From G963677185 sp963677185 (GTDB lineage: Bacteria; Bacillota; Syntrophomonadia; Syntrophomonadales; Syntrophomonadaceae), in the NCBI GenBank assembly GCA_963677185.1, contig OY781889.1, positions 1,054,001 to 1,118,000 on the forward strand: a stretch of DNA of 64,000 bases, given 5' to 3'. The stretch's first letter is position 1. Each line of letters begins with the position of its first letter. Made by a program: the position numbers and the translations under genes. The notes under the pieces were generated by a model that was not told where the DNA came from, searched no databases, and saw only the letters and a program-made list of their open reading frames with translations. This document shows, in pieces, positions 44,286 through 52,180 of this stretch.

Positions 44286-45353
44286 TTGTTTGAAAAGCTG
44301 GAAAGCCTCGAAAGTAAATATAATGAGCTGATGGAAGCGCTCAGCACGCCGGAGGTCATTGCCGATCAAAGCAAATACCAGAAATTTGCCAAGGCTCATG
44401 CGGAGCTCACTGATGTGGTAAACACCTTCCGGGAATACAAGATCGCAGTCAAAGGCCTGGAAGATTCGCGCATGATGCTCTCCGAAGAGCATGATTCCGA
44501 CATGGAGGAAATGATTCGTGAGGAAATTCAGGATCTGGAGAAACGCAAAGAGGAGCTGGCTCAGTATATAAGAGTGCTCCTTCTTCCGCGGGATCCTAAC
44601 GATGATAAAAACGTCATTATGGAAATTCGTGCTGGCACCGGAGGAGAAGAGGCGGCGCTGTTTGCATCCGACCTTTTCCGGATGTATTGCCGCTACGCCG
44701 AAAACCAGGGGTGGCGCATTGAAATAATTGATTCCAATTATACCGACATATCAGGCATCAAAGAAATCGTTTTTGCGGTGGACGGACAGGGCGCTTACAG
44801 CCGGTTGAAGTTTGAATCAGGGGTCCACCGGGTTCAACGGGTGCCGAGTACCGAGTCCAGTGGAAGGATACACACTTCAGCCGCTACAGTGGCAGTTCTG
44901 CCGGAAGCCGAAGAAGTGGATGTAGCTATCAACGACAACGATCTGCGCATAGATGTCTATTGTTCCAGCGGTCCGGGAGGGCAGTCGGTCAACACCACCC
45001 AGTCGGCAGTGCGCATAACCCATATGCCCACCGGGCTGGTAGTAATGTGCCAGGATGAAAAGTCACAGCATAAAAACAAGGCCAAGGCATTGCGGGTCTT
45101 AAGAGCCCGGCTGAAGGAAAAATACGAGGAAGAACAAAACGCGGAAATGGCGGGAACACGGCGCAGCCAGGTTGGTTCCGGTGACCGCAGCGAACGCATT
45201 CGCACTTACAACTTTCCACAAGGGCGGGTTACCGACCACCGCATAAATATGACGCTGCACAAGCTGGATATGGTGCTTGAAGGGCAGCTCGGCGAGATAA
45301 TCCAGGCCCTTATCGCCAGTGATCAGGCAGAACGTTTGAAACAGGTGGATTAA
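44286..45353 (+). CDS. prfA: Peptide chain release factor 1
   Basis: 355 aa from TTG 44286 behind AGGGAGGG. Recognises UAA and UAG and releases the peptide. An N-terminal helical domain (FEKLESLESKYNELMEAL) is followed by the PxT-type codon-recognition region in the RVPSTESSGRIHTSAATVA stretch, the GGQ peptidyl-hydrolysis motif in SSGPGGQSVNTTQSAVR, and the C-terminal TYNFPQGRVTDHRI. Full length. Gap of 3 bases to prmC, which methylates the GGQ glutamine. Confidence 0.97.
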   Translation: MFEKLESLESKYNELMEALSTPEVIADQSKYQKFAKAHAELTDVVNTFREYKIAVKGLEDSRMMLSEEHDSDMEEMIREEIQDLEKRKEELAQYIRVLLLPRDPNDDKNVIMEIRAGTGGEEAALFASDLFRMYCRYAENQGWRIEIIDSNYTDISGIKEIVFAVDGQGAYSRLKFESGVHRVQRVPSTESSGRIHTSAATVAVLPEAEEVDVAINDNDLRIDVYCSSGPGGQSVNTTQSAVRITHMPTGLVVMCQDEKSQHKNKAKALRVLRARLKEKYEEEQNAEMAGTRRSQVGSGDRSERIRTYNFPQGRVTDHRINMTLHKLDMVLEGQLGEIIQALIASDQAERLKQVD

Positions 45354-45356
45354 GTA

Positions 45357-46217
45357 GTGGAAACCTGGGATATTAAGGGAATATTGGATTGGACTACCCG
45401 GTATTTTGCCGGCAAAGGGATAGAAGCGGCGCGTTTAGAAGCGGAGCTGCTTCTGGCTCACGCCTTGCAAAAGGACCGGGTTTATTTATATGCTCAGTTT
45501 GATGCTCCGTGCAGTATGAATGAGCGGGCTGCTTACAAGGAATTAATCAATCGCCGGGTGCAGGGGGAGCCCCTGGCCTATATAACCGGGGTTAAGGAAT
45601 TCATGTCGCTGCCGTTTCAAGTGGATCGCCGGGTTTTGATCCCCCGGCCTGATACTGAAGTCATGGTTGAAGAGGTAATACGGCTGGGAAATGAACTGCA
45701 GGAGCCGGTTATATGTGATCTGGGCAGTGGCTCTGGCGCTATTGCCGTTAGCCTGGCCCATTATTTGCCTCGGGCCGAAATCTGGGCAGTGGACATATCA
45801 GCAGAAGCCCTGGAACTGGTTCGAAGCAATGCCGACCGGCATAAGGCTGCTGTGCAATGCTGGCAATCGGATCTCTTTGATAGTATGCCAGAAGGAATGT
45901 GTTTTGATATCGTTGCTGCCAATCTGCCATATATTAGCGATGTTTCATTTATCGGCTTGAATTCAGGCGTGAGGGAGAATGAGCCGGAGCTGGCATTGAA
46001 AGGCGGAGGAGACGGGCTTAATATTTATAGGAGGCTGCTGCCTCAAACAGCACGGTTTGTAAAACCTGGTGGATACCTGCTGCTGGAAATGGATTCGGAA
46101 CAGGAAGGCAAGCTATGCTCCATAGTTGAAGCCTGCGGAGCATATGAGCGGCTCGAGACACTTAAGGATCTGGCCGGTAAGAGCCGGGTTGTCAAAAGCC
46201 GGAGGAAATCTCTATAA
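45357..46217 (+). CDS. prmC: Release-factor glutamine methyltransferase
   Basis: 286 aa from GTG 45357, 3 bases after prfA. SAM-dependent N5-methylation of the GGQ glutamine of release factors. An N-terminal helical domain has EAELLLAHALQKDRVYLYA and RVQGEPLAYITGVKEFMSLPF. The methyltransferase fold shows motif I ICDLGSGSGAIAVSLAHY and the NPPY-type substrate motif here as AANLPYIS. The conserved RPDTEVMVEE is present. Its stop overlaps the next start by one base (TAATG). Confidence 0.95.
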   Translation: METWDIKGILDWTTRYFAGKGIEAARLEAELLLAHALQKDRVYLYAQFDAPCSMNERAAYKELINRRVQGEPLAYITGVKEFMSLPFQVDRRVLIPRPDTEVMVEEVIRLGNELQEPVICDLGSGSGAIAVSLAHYLPRAEIWAVDISAEALELVRSNADRHKAAVQCWQSDLFDSMPEGMCFDIVAANLPYISDVSFIGLNSGVRENEPELALKGGGDGLNIYRRLLPQTARFVKPGGYLLLEMDSEQEGKLCSIVEACGAYERLETLKDLAGKSRVVKSRRKSL

Positions 46218-46867
46218 TGCAAACATACTATATTAATGTCAAGGATAAGGCCATTGATTATAAAGCTCTTGCCAGGGCGGCCGGGATAGTCAAGGCGGGA
46301 GGCCTGGCCGCATTCCCTACAGAAACGGTTTATGGGCTTGGCGCCAGCGCCTTCAACCGTGAAGCCGTGTTGCGCCTGTACGAGGTTAAAAAAAGACCCC
46401 GCAGCCAGCCGTTTCTGTTGCATATAAGCAGCATGGGGCAGCTCTCCGGCATTGTGGAACTCGACGATGACGCCAGGGCATTGGCAGCCCGATTTTGGCC
46501 TGGTCCTCTTTCCATGGTGGTTGCCGGTGCTGTAGGGGTAGCTCCCGAGATGCTTGACGCTGAAAGCAGAATAGGTCTGCGCTTTCCGTCCCATCCCGTG
46601 TGCAGGGCATTTATCGATTTGACCGGCCCGCTGGCAGCTACCAGCGCCAACCTCCATGGAGCTGAAAGTCCAGCCAGTTGTTTGCCGGTTCGAAGCGAGT
46701 TGGATGGAGTCATTGACGTAATAGTCGCAGCAGACACTGGCGTTGCAGGAATAGAATCGGCGATAATTGATTTAAGCATCCAGCCCTACAGGGTTATCAG
46801 GAGCGGGGAGCTGGATTGGGATGAAGTGGAAACCGTTCTGCCCGGCAAGCTTATCCAGAAAGGATGA
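46217..46867 (+). CDS. tsaC: Threonylcarbamoyl-AMP synthase (Sua5/YrdC family)
   Basis: 216 aa from ATG 46217. Makes threonylcarbamoyl-AMP from threonine, bicarbonate and ATP for the t6A modification of tRNAs reading ANN codons. Motifs are GGLAAFPTETVYGLGASA, KRPRSQPFLLHI, FWPGPLSMVV, IGLRFPSHPVCRAFI and GPLAATSANLHGAESP. It is the short YrdC-like form without the C-terminal Sua5 domain. Known as ywlC in Bacillus and found in the same neighbourhood there. Confidence 0.94.
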   Translation: MQTYYINVKDKAIDYKALARAAGIVKAGGLAAFPTETVYGLGASAFNREAVLRLYEVKKRPRSQPFLLHISSMGQLSGIVELDDDARALAARFWPGPLSMVVAGAVGVAPEMLDAESRIGLRFPSHPVCRAFIDLTGPLAATSANLHGAESPASCLPVRSELDGVIDVIVAADTGVAGIESAIIDLSIQPYRVIRSGELDWDEVETVLPGKLIQKG

Positions 46868-47340
46868 AAAACCTGGTGAAAAGGATACTTCTGGTATGTA
46901 CGGGAAATACCTGCCGGAGTCCTATGGCGGGAACGATTTTGCAGCAGAGGCTGAATGAGCGCGCCAGAGGCGGGTTCAAGGTTAATTCGGCCGGACTTGG
47001 AGCATTTGAGGGAGATAAAGCTTCGCGCTTTGCCCGGATTGCTCTGAAGGAAAGCGGCCTTGATCTGAACAATCATCGCAGCAGCAGGATCACTCCGGAT
47101 TTGGTAGCGCAAGCAGATCTGATTCTGACCATGACCGGCAACCACTGCCGCAGCCTGCTCGAACAGTATCCCCAAGCCCGGGTAAAAACATTTACAATTG
47201 GTGAATACATAGGGGACAGCAGGATAGAGGTTCCTGACCCGGTAGGCGGAGATCTGGACGCATACCGGCACTGTCGCCAGCAGTTGGAAGATCTGCTGGA
47301 GCAGGTTAGCATGAGGCTGCTTGAACAATTCCACGACTGA
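46864..47340 (+). CDS. ywlE: Low-molecular-weight protein-tyrosine/arginine phosphatase family
   Basis: 158 aa from ATG 46864, overlapping the previous stop by 4 bases. The P-loop LLVCTGNTCRSPMAG (C-x5-R) and the general acid in EVPDPVGGD define the family. Bacillus YwlE, in the same gene order, removes phosphate from protein arginine; the Thr after the catalytic Cys (CTGNT) matches YwlE-type enzymes. The arginine assignment rests on synteny and this residue. Confidence 0.88.
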   Translation: MKNLVKRILLVCTGNTCRSPMAGTILQQRLNERARGGFKVNSAGLGAFEGDKASRFARIALKESGLDLNNHRSSRITPDLVAQADLILTMTGNHCRSLLEQYPQARVKTFTIGEYIGDSRIEVPDPVGGDLDAYRHCRQQLEDLLEQVSMRLLEQFHD

Positions 47341-47396
47341 TTTAAAGGCAACGTGATAAAATATAGCAGGCACAACGATTTCAAAGGGAAGGTTTG

Positions 47397-47852
47397 ATGG
47401 CTATGAAGATTGCAGTCGGGGCGGACCATGCCGGGGTGGGCTTAAAAAGTGAAGTAATTGCCGGCCTCAAAGATGCAGGGCACGATGTTGAGGACTGTGG
47501 AGCTTATAATACAGCTTCTATCGATTATCCCGACATTGCTCTCAAAGTAGCCAGCCGAGTTCTTGACGATAACGCGCTGGGAATAGTCATCTGCGGCACA
47601 GGAACGGGAATAGCCATTGCCGCCAATAAAATTCGAGGTATAAGGGCAGCGGTTTGCCGGGAAGAATACAGCGCCCGGCTGGCAAGAATGCACAATGACG
47701 CCAATATACTGGCATTAGGTGCCAGGATAACCGGTTCAGGGCTGGCCATGGATATCGTAAACGCCTTTTTGGGAGCAAGTTTTGAGGGCGGCAGGCATCA
47801 AAACAGGCTGGACAAGATAAAGCTCATTGAAGATACAGACGGCGGGCGGTGA
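47397..47852 (+). CDS. rpiB: Ribose-5-phosphate isomerase B
   Basis: 151 aa from ATG 47397 behind GGGAAGG; ATG 47403 is an alternative. Interconverts ribose 5-phosphate and ribulose 5-phosphate. Family motifs are KIAVGADHAGVGLK, the catalytic Cys in GIVICGTGTGIAIAANK, AAVCREEYSARLARMHNDANILALGAR, and a C-terminal FEGGRHQNRLDKI. Lies in the conserved ywlE-rpiB order. Confidence 0.95.
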   Translation: MAMKIAVGADHAGVGLKSEVIAGLKDAGHDVEDCGAYNTASIDYPDIALKVASRVLDDNALGIVICGTGTGIAIAANKIRGIRAAVCREEYSARLARMHNDANILALGARITGSGLAMDIVNAFLGASFEGGRHQNRLDKIKLIEDTDGGR

Positions 47853-47856
47853 AGAT

Positions 47857-48354
47857 ATGGATAACAGAATAAAGAGACCTGGATGGGATGATTATTTTTT
47901 AGAGCTGGCAGATCTGGTCGCCAGCCGTTCTACATGCTTGCGCCGCAAAGTAGGTGCGGTTCTGGTTAAGGACAAGCGCATAATATCGACCGGTTATAAC
48001 GGAGCGCCCCGGGGCCTCAAGCACTGCCTGGACGCAGGATGCCTGAGGGCGGAGATGGATATTCCATCAGGGACCCGTTATGAGTTGTGCCGGGGGGTTC
48101 ATGCCGAACAGAACGCAATTATTGCCGCCGCTTATCACGGAGTGGAAAGCAAGGGCTCTACTATATATTGTACGAACCAGCCATGTATAATATGTGCCAG
48201 AATGATAATCAACGCCGGCGTTATTGAACTGGTTCACCGGGGCAACTTCGAAGATAAAATCGCGCTGGGTTTTTTGCATGAAGCGGGCATCCGCATGCGC
48301 ATCATACCCGCCAGGAGCCGTGAGATGAGGCATCAGGACGATTCAGGCTTCTGA
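47857..48354 (+). CDS. comEB: dCMP deaminase (ComEB family)
   Basis: 165 aa from ATG 47857, 4 bases after rpiB, behind a GGCGGTGAAG site; an earlier in-frame ATG lies inside rpiB. Zinc-dependent deamination of dCMP to dUMP. Seen: the N-terminal RPGWDDYFLELADLVASRSTCLRRKVGAVLV, the zinc/catalytic HAEQNAI, and the zinc pair PCIICAR. The last 22 bases overlap the convergent dCTP deaminase gene, which feeds the same dUMP pool. Confidence 0.93.
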   Translation: MDNRIKRPGWDDYFLELADLVASRSTCLRRKVGAVLVKDKRIISTGYNGAPRGLKHCLDAGCLRAEMDIPSGTRYELCRGVHAEQNAIIAAAYHGVESKGSTIYCTNQPCIICARMIINAGVIELVHRGNFEDKIALGFLHEAGIRMRIIPARSREMRHQDDSGF

Positions 48355-48875
48355 AGCAGGGCAAACTCCTGGTATATGCGGCTGGGCTGGATATCCTGGC
48401 TGTTTTGATACTTGCGGCTGGAGTATTCCTTATAGGGGCCTTCGATAGTGTGATAATAAATCTGGCAGATTTCAACAAAAGGATATATTTTCACCGGCTG
48501 GATGCAGTGAATCTCCAGGGTCCAGTATCCATTGAAGCCGACATCGCCAAAACCTGCGGTGATGTGAACCGATAATCCTAAACGCCCGATTGACGAGCGA
48601 CCCTCAAGCATTGGTACATAACCATTGGTGGCTGTATATTCGACCGTACGGCCCAGATACAGGCGGCCAGGCTCCAGCACCAGGCCGTCTTCCGGTATTG
48701 ACATACGGCGCACAGGATTGTTTTTCCTCATGTCTATGATGCCTTCTTCGTAGGTTACCAGTTCATTATGCAAGCGAAGATTATAGCTGTTGGGATTCAG
48801 CTGGGATTCGTTATACGGTTCGATCAACAGCGCCTTGCCCATAAATTCCTTTATTTGCAAGCCTGATAGTATCAT
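48333..48875 (-). CDS. dcd: dCTP deaminase
   Basis: 180 aa from ATG 48875 (AAGAAGG at some distance). Trimeric enzyme turning dCTP into dUTP. Motifs are NPNSYNLRLHNELVTY, LEPGRLYLGRTVEY, and the active-site block EGRSSIGRLGLSVHITAG with GFGDVGFNGYWTLEI carrying the catalytic glutamate. It converges on and overlaps the dCMP deaminase gene by 22 bases. Whether it also hydrolyses dUTP cannot be told. Confidence 0.93.
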   Translation of the reverse strand: MILSGLQIKEFMGKALLIEPYNESQLNPNSYNLRLHNELVTYEEGIIDMRKNNPVRRMSIPEDGLVLEPGRLYLGRTVEYTATNGYVPMLEGRSSIGRLGLSVHITAGFGDVGFNGYWTLEIHCIQPVKIYPFVEICQIYYHTIEGPYKEYSSRKYQNSQDIQPSRIYQEFALLQKPESS

Positions 48876-49506
48876 TTTGGCCAGACCTTCTTTCTATAAT
48901 GAAAATCAGCATTATTATTGTTAGTAAAACCAGATTGGAAACAGGTTCCTCGTGACATAGATCTGAATGCCGCAGACTGAAGCTCTAATCATCCATCGGT
49001 TTTCAAAGGACTTTTCTTCAATTGAGCCGGAGGCTCAAAATCATAATAATATGAAGCATATTCGAGATTAATGCAGGCAAATTTATGCAGTGTACAGAAA
49101 TCAGTGATGCAACTGAATGTTGAACACAGGCCAAAATCCATCTCTATAATGTGACAAAATATGTTAGAGACACGGCTGAGCCTGCCATGATATAATCGTG
49201 ACGTTGGTTCGGTGCGATTTTAAGGGAAAAGGCTGTACATATGTTAATCTCACCGAAGCGGTCTGCAGTTTGGGTTCCAGCAAGTAGAAATAATTCTGAA
49301 TATTACAATGCAATTGGTAAATTGTAGGACGAAAAATTTGCTGCAAAAAGACGTATTGCGGCAGAACTTATCATAAAAAAGTTGCTGCAAAAAAAAGGGT
49401 TTTATCCAGTATATTTAGAATTAATATAAGCTGTTAGGTAAATAGAAGCGCTGTTGGCCGCCGCGTTTTAACCACTGTAGAATGCCGGGAACAAGGAGGT
49501 GGATGG
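48876..49506. other. Long intergenic region before the ATP synthase operon
   Basis: 631 bases, AT-rich. It holds a likely promoter at 49167-49196 and a possible 28-codon ORF at 49241-49327 (MLISPKRSAVWVP..., behind AAAAGG). Two copies of TTGCTGCAAAAA lie at 49338 and 49382, 44 bases apart. No known RNA was recognised. Confidence 0.55.
49167..49196 (+). promoter_or_regulatory. Extended -10 promoter, probably for the atp operon
   Basis: Perfect TATAAT (49191-49196) preceded by TGA (extended -10), with GAGACA as a 4/6 -35 match 18 bases upstream. It would give a leader of about 300 bases before atpZ. A second TATAAT is at 49145-49150. Confidence 0.55.
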
Positions 49507-49728
49507 GTGGAAGGCCCGAAGAAAGCCGGAAATTGGGCAAGATCCTTGACAGACGCACTAAACTTGGGCTTATCAATGGTGGCGGCAGTAGCGATAGGCT
49601 ATTTCGGTGGTTGGTGGCTGGATGGTTATTTTCAGACCGGTATGATGCTGACAATCATTGGCTTACTATTGGGTGTTGCTACAGGTTTCAAGATGATTTG
49701 GGACCGGACCAAAAATAAGAAAATGTAG
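49507..49728 (+). CDS. atpZ: AtpZ/AtpI-like small membrane protein of the ATP synthase operon
   Basis: 73 aa from GTG 49507 with AGGAGGT 6 bases upstream. Two hydrophobic helices (LGLSMVAAVAIGYFGGWWLDGYF and MLTIIGLLLGVATGFKMIW) and a basic tail match the AtpZ (PF09527-type) family, which sits first in many Firmicute atp operons and has been linked to cation handling or rotor assembly. No separate, longer AtpI gene follows before atpB. Confidence 0.85.
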   Translation: MEGPKKAGNWARSLTDALNLGLSMVAAVAIGYFGGWWLDGYFQTGMMLTIIGLLLGVATGFKMIWDRTKNKKM

Positions 49729-49829
49729 CCTCGGTTGCAAAGGGCGGGCGAGCGGTTCTCGCAGTCCTTGAAATAAACAAAAACCTGGTCTATAAATGGA
49801 TTTTACAAGAAGGGAGGGAGAGATAAGTT

Positions 49830-50510
49830 ATGTTTGGAATGTGGGATGCAGTGTTATTTCATTTGGGTCCTTTGCCAGTCGACCATTTGATCGTGACAGA
49901 GTGGGTGATTATAATTGCGCTTGCTGTGTTTGCTGCGACAGCGACGAAAAAAATGGAGATGGTGCCAACTGGTTTGCAGAATACAATGGAATGGTTAATC
50001 ACTTTTACCTATGACTTCTTTACCAGCCTTATTGAGAATGAGGATGCGGCGAAGACATACGCCCCGTTGTTATCTACCTTCTTTATGTTCATCATAATTA
50101 GTAATTACAGCGGTCTTATTCCCGGCGCTGCCCATGTGTCAGGCTTCCAGCCGCCTACCAGCAACTGGAATGTAACAGCTACATTGGCCTTGATTACAGC
50201 TACTACAGTTCAGATAGCCGGTTTTAGAGCCCACGGTTTGCACTATCTAGGCCACTTCATAAGTCCAAATCCACTGATGCTGCCGCTTAATCTGCTGGAA
50301 GAGATTACCCATCCGCTATCCCTTACAGTCCGTCTATTCGGCAATATCTTCGGTGAAGAAATGGTCTACGCATTCATGTTATTCATGGTCCCATTCTTAG
50401 TCCCCACAGCATTGATGGCGCTTAGCCTCTTGCTTGGAGGGATTCAGGCAATCGTTTTCACCCTGTTGTCAGCTAATTACATTGCTGCGTCAACCGGGCA
50501 CGGCCACTAG
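49830..50510 (+). CDS. atpB: ATP synthase F0 subunit a
   Basis: 226 aa from ATG 49830 behind AGGGAGGGAG. Stator channel subunit with about five helices. The essential arginine lies in LTVRLFGNIFGEE, and the final helix pair includes GGIQAIVFTLLSANYIA. The N-terminal region is short and starts in GMWDAVLFHLG. Together with the c-ring it forms the ion path. Starts the structural part of the operon. Confidence 0.95.
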   Translation: MFGMWDAVLFHLGPLPVDHLIVTEWVIIIALAVFAATATKKMEMVPTGLQNTMEWLITFTYDFFTSLIENEDAAKTYAPLLSTFFMFIIISNYSGLIPGAAHVSGFQPPTSNWNVTATLALITATTVQIAGFRAHGLHYLGHFISPNPLMLPLNLLEEITHPLSLTVRLFGNIFGEEMVYAFMLFMVPFLVPTALMALSLLLGGIQAIVFTLLSANYIAASTGHGH

Positions 50511-50593
50511 AGTAGCGGCCAAATACTTATTATTTATCGGTCTCAATGTATAGTGTTTAAATATACATTGAAGTATGAAAGGAGGGGAAATTT

Positions 50594-50818
50594 ATGGAAA
50601 TGGGTTTAGCATTAGGAGCCGCCATAGCCGTTTCATTTGCAGGTCTTGGTGGTGGTGTAGGTATGGGTCAAGCCGGCGGCAAAGCCGTTGAGGCGATCGC
50701 CAGACAGCCCGAAGCCGGTGGTGACATCAGAACTCTCGTATTCATCACATTTGCGTTCATCGAAACTCTGACCATTTATGGTCTCGTTATCGCTTTTATG
50801 CTCGTACAGAAAATCTAG
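50594..50818 (+). CDS. atpE: ATP synthase F0 subunit c
   Basis: 74 aa from ATG 50594 behind GAAAGGAGGGG. Two-helix hairpin with the glycine-rich first helix (GLGGGVGMGQAGGKAVEAIARQPEA) and the ion-binding Glu in AFIETLTIYGLVI. Compared with the well-known Na+-type c subunits, the helix-1 Gln in GVGQG is Met here (GVGMG), while the E-T...Y part of helix 2 is kept. This makes H+ coupling more likely than Na+ but does not settle it. Confidence 0.96.
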   Translation: MEMGLALGAAIAVSFAGLGGGVGMGQAGGKAVEAIARQPEAGGDIRTLVFITFAFIETLTIYGLVIAFMLVQKI

Positions 50819-50889
50819 CATAAGTGATTTTGAGTTTCCGAGTATCCGAGTAAGTGTAGAAGCGGGTACACCACAAAAATGGCGCCCTA

Positions 50890-50934
50890 GGGCGATAGAG
50901 TACAGAACGTAGAAGCTTTTGGGCTCTATCGCCC
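50890..50934 (+). promoter_or_regulatory. Intra-operon hairpin between atpE and atpF
   Basis: 11-bp perfect stem GGGCGATAGAG/CTCTATCGCCC (50890-50900 and 50924-50934), followed by AAAAATTCCC, in a 160-base gap where other atp genes are separated by only a few bases. No T tract, so it is more likely a stabiliser or processing site than a terminator. Confidence 0.6.
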
Positions 50935-50978
50935 AAAAATTCCCTTTATGTTAGTCAAGAAATGGAGGTAAAAAATCT

Positions 50979-51617
50979 GTGAACAGGAAGAAATGGCTTG
51001 TAACATTCAGCCTCCTTTTATCTTTAATCATGGTGTTGTCTCTTGCCAGCGTATGTTTGGCTTCGGAAGCAGCTTCAACCGGGCATACATCAAGCGCCCC
51101 GATCGCTGCTCCTGGCGGTGCTCCGCCAGTATTCCCGAATTTCTACGTTATGGGCTGGTCTCTGGTGAACTTCCTGGCCCTGCTGGCAATTCTATATAAG
51201 TTTGCTTTCGGTCCTGTCAATGAAATGCTGGAACAACGCAGCACCGCTATTGAAGGTTCCATCAGGCATGCTGAACAACTTAAAGCCGATGTTGAAAAGA
51301 TGAAAAATGAGGCTCAAGCAAATCTAACCGAGGCTCGCAAAGAAGCCCAGGATATTGTAAACCGGGCAAGCAAAGCAGCCGAGGACGTAAAAGCTGATAT
51401 GGTGGTCAAGGCTAATGAAGAAGTAGCCAACTTAAAAGCTCGTGCCAAGGACGAAATGGACGCGGCTATTGTACAGGCTAAAGCCGAATTGAAAGACATG
51501 ACCGTTGCCCTGGCTATTGCGGCAGCGGAAAAAGTTATCAGCCGGGAATTCAATAAGGACGATCACAACAAGATGGTCCAAGAATTTGTTGGCGAAGCGG
51601 GCGACTTCCTATGTTAA
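50979..51617 (+). CDS. atpF: ATP synthase F0 subunit b with N-terminal signal-like extension
   Basis: 212 aa from GTG 50979 behind TGGAGGT, longer than the usual 160-170. Residues 1-29 look like a cleavable signal peptide (positive start, LLLSLIMVLSLASVCLA core, then SEAAS), followed by a Pro/Ala/Gly-rich spacer. The normal membrane anchor is at about 56-76 (FYVMGWSLVNFLALLAILYKF), and a long charged coiled coil forms the peripheral stalk. The start is well supported by its site, so the extension appears real. The stop overlaps atpH by 7 bases. Confidence 0.92.
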   Translation: MNRKKWLVTFSLLLSLIMVLSLASVCLASEAASTGHTSSAPIAAPGGAPPVFPNFYVMGWSLVNFLALLAILYKFAFGPVNEMLEQRSTAIEGSIRHAEQLKADVEKMKNEAQANLTEARKEAQDIVNRASKAAEDVKADMVVKANEEVANLKARAKDEMDAAIVQAKAELKDMTVALAIAAAEKVISREFNKDDHNKMVQEFVGEAGDFLC

Positions 51618-52159
51618 ATAAAAGCGTCGCTAGACGATACGCAGAAGCCTTATTTATCATTGCACAGCAGGAAAATAAGATCGATGAGTATCAGGGCGAA
51701 TTACAGAAGTTCGTAGCTGTCTTTAATGAAACGCCTTATCTCAAGGAATATTTGAGCCACCTGCTGATTCCGGCCAATGACAAGAAAAAGATGGTTGTCG
51801 AAAATTTCGCGACCGACCTAAGCCCGGTTGTTTTGAATTTCATCCAGTTGCTTATAGATAAGCGCAGAGAAAGCTATATCGAAGTTATTCTGGAAGAATT
51901 TGTGGAAATGGCGGAAATATCCAGAGGTGTTAGGACGGCAGAACTGTTTTCAGCGCAGGAAGTTGACGAAAATGTTTTAACTTCACTGGTTGACAAACTG
52001 TCAAAAGCCACTGGCAAGACCATCCGTCTGAAAGTAAGCGTTGACCCCTCCCTTATCGGGGGCATTAAGCTCAAAGTGGGAGACCAGGTTATCGATGGAA
52101 CTGTAGCAAAGAAGCTGCAATTGTTGAGGGAAGACCTCAGGAAAATTAGGATTAGTTAA
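51611..52159 (+). CDS. atpH: ATP synthase F1 subunit delta
   Basis: 182 aa from ATG 51611, overlapping the atpF end. The N-terminal helical bundle starts SVARRYAEALFIIAQQENKIDEY. The C-terminal part has the family signature in VDPSLIGGIKLKVGDQVIDGTVAKKLQLL. It links the peripheral stalk to F1. Full length. Confidence 0.95.
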   Translation: MLNKSVARRYAEALFIIAQQENKIDEYQGELQKFVAVFNETPYLKEYLSHLLIPANDKKKMVVENFATDLSPVVLNFIQLLIDKRRESYIEVILEEFVEMAEISRGVRTAELFSAQEVDENVLTSLVDKLSKATGKTIRLKVSVDPSLIGGIKLKVGDQVIDGTVAKKLQLLREDLRKIRIS

Positions 52160-52180
52160 ACGATAGGGGTGAGCACATAA

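Noticed and set aside
49338..49390. Two TTGCTGCAA sequences as members of the TTGC-N6-GCAA site family
   Set aside because: The arms are separated by one base, not six, so they are a different palindrome.
50594..50818. Firm Na+-type ATP synthase call
   Set aside because: The helix-1 glutamine of the classic Na+ site is replaced by Met, so the motif is incomplete.
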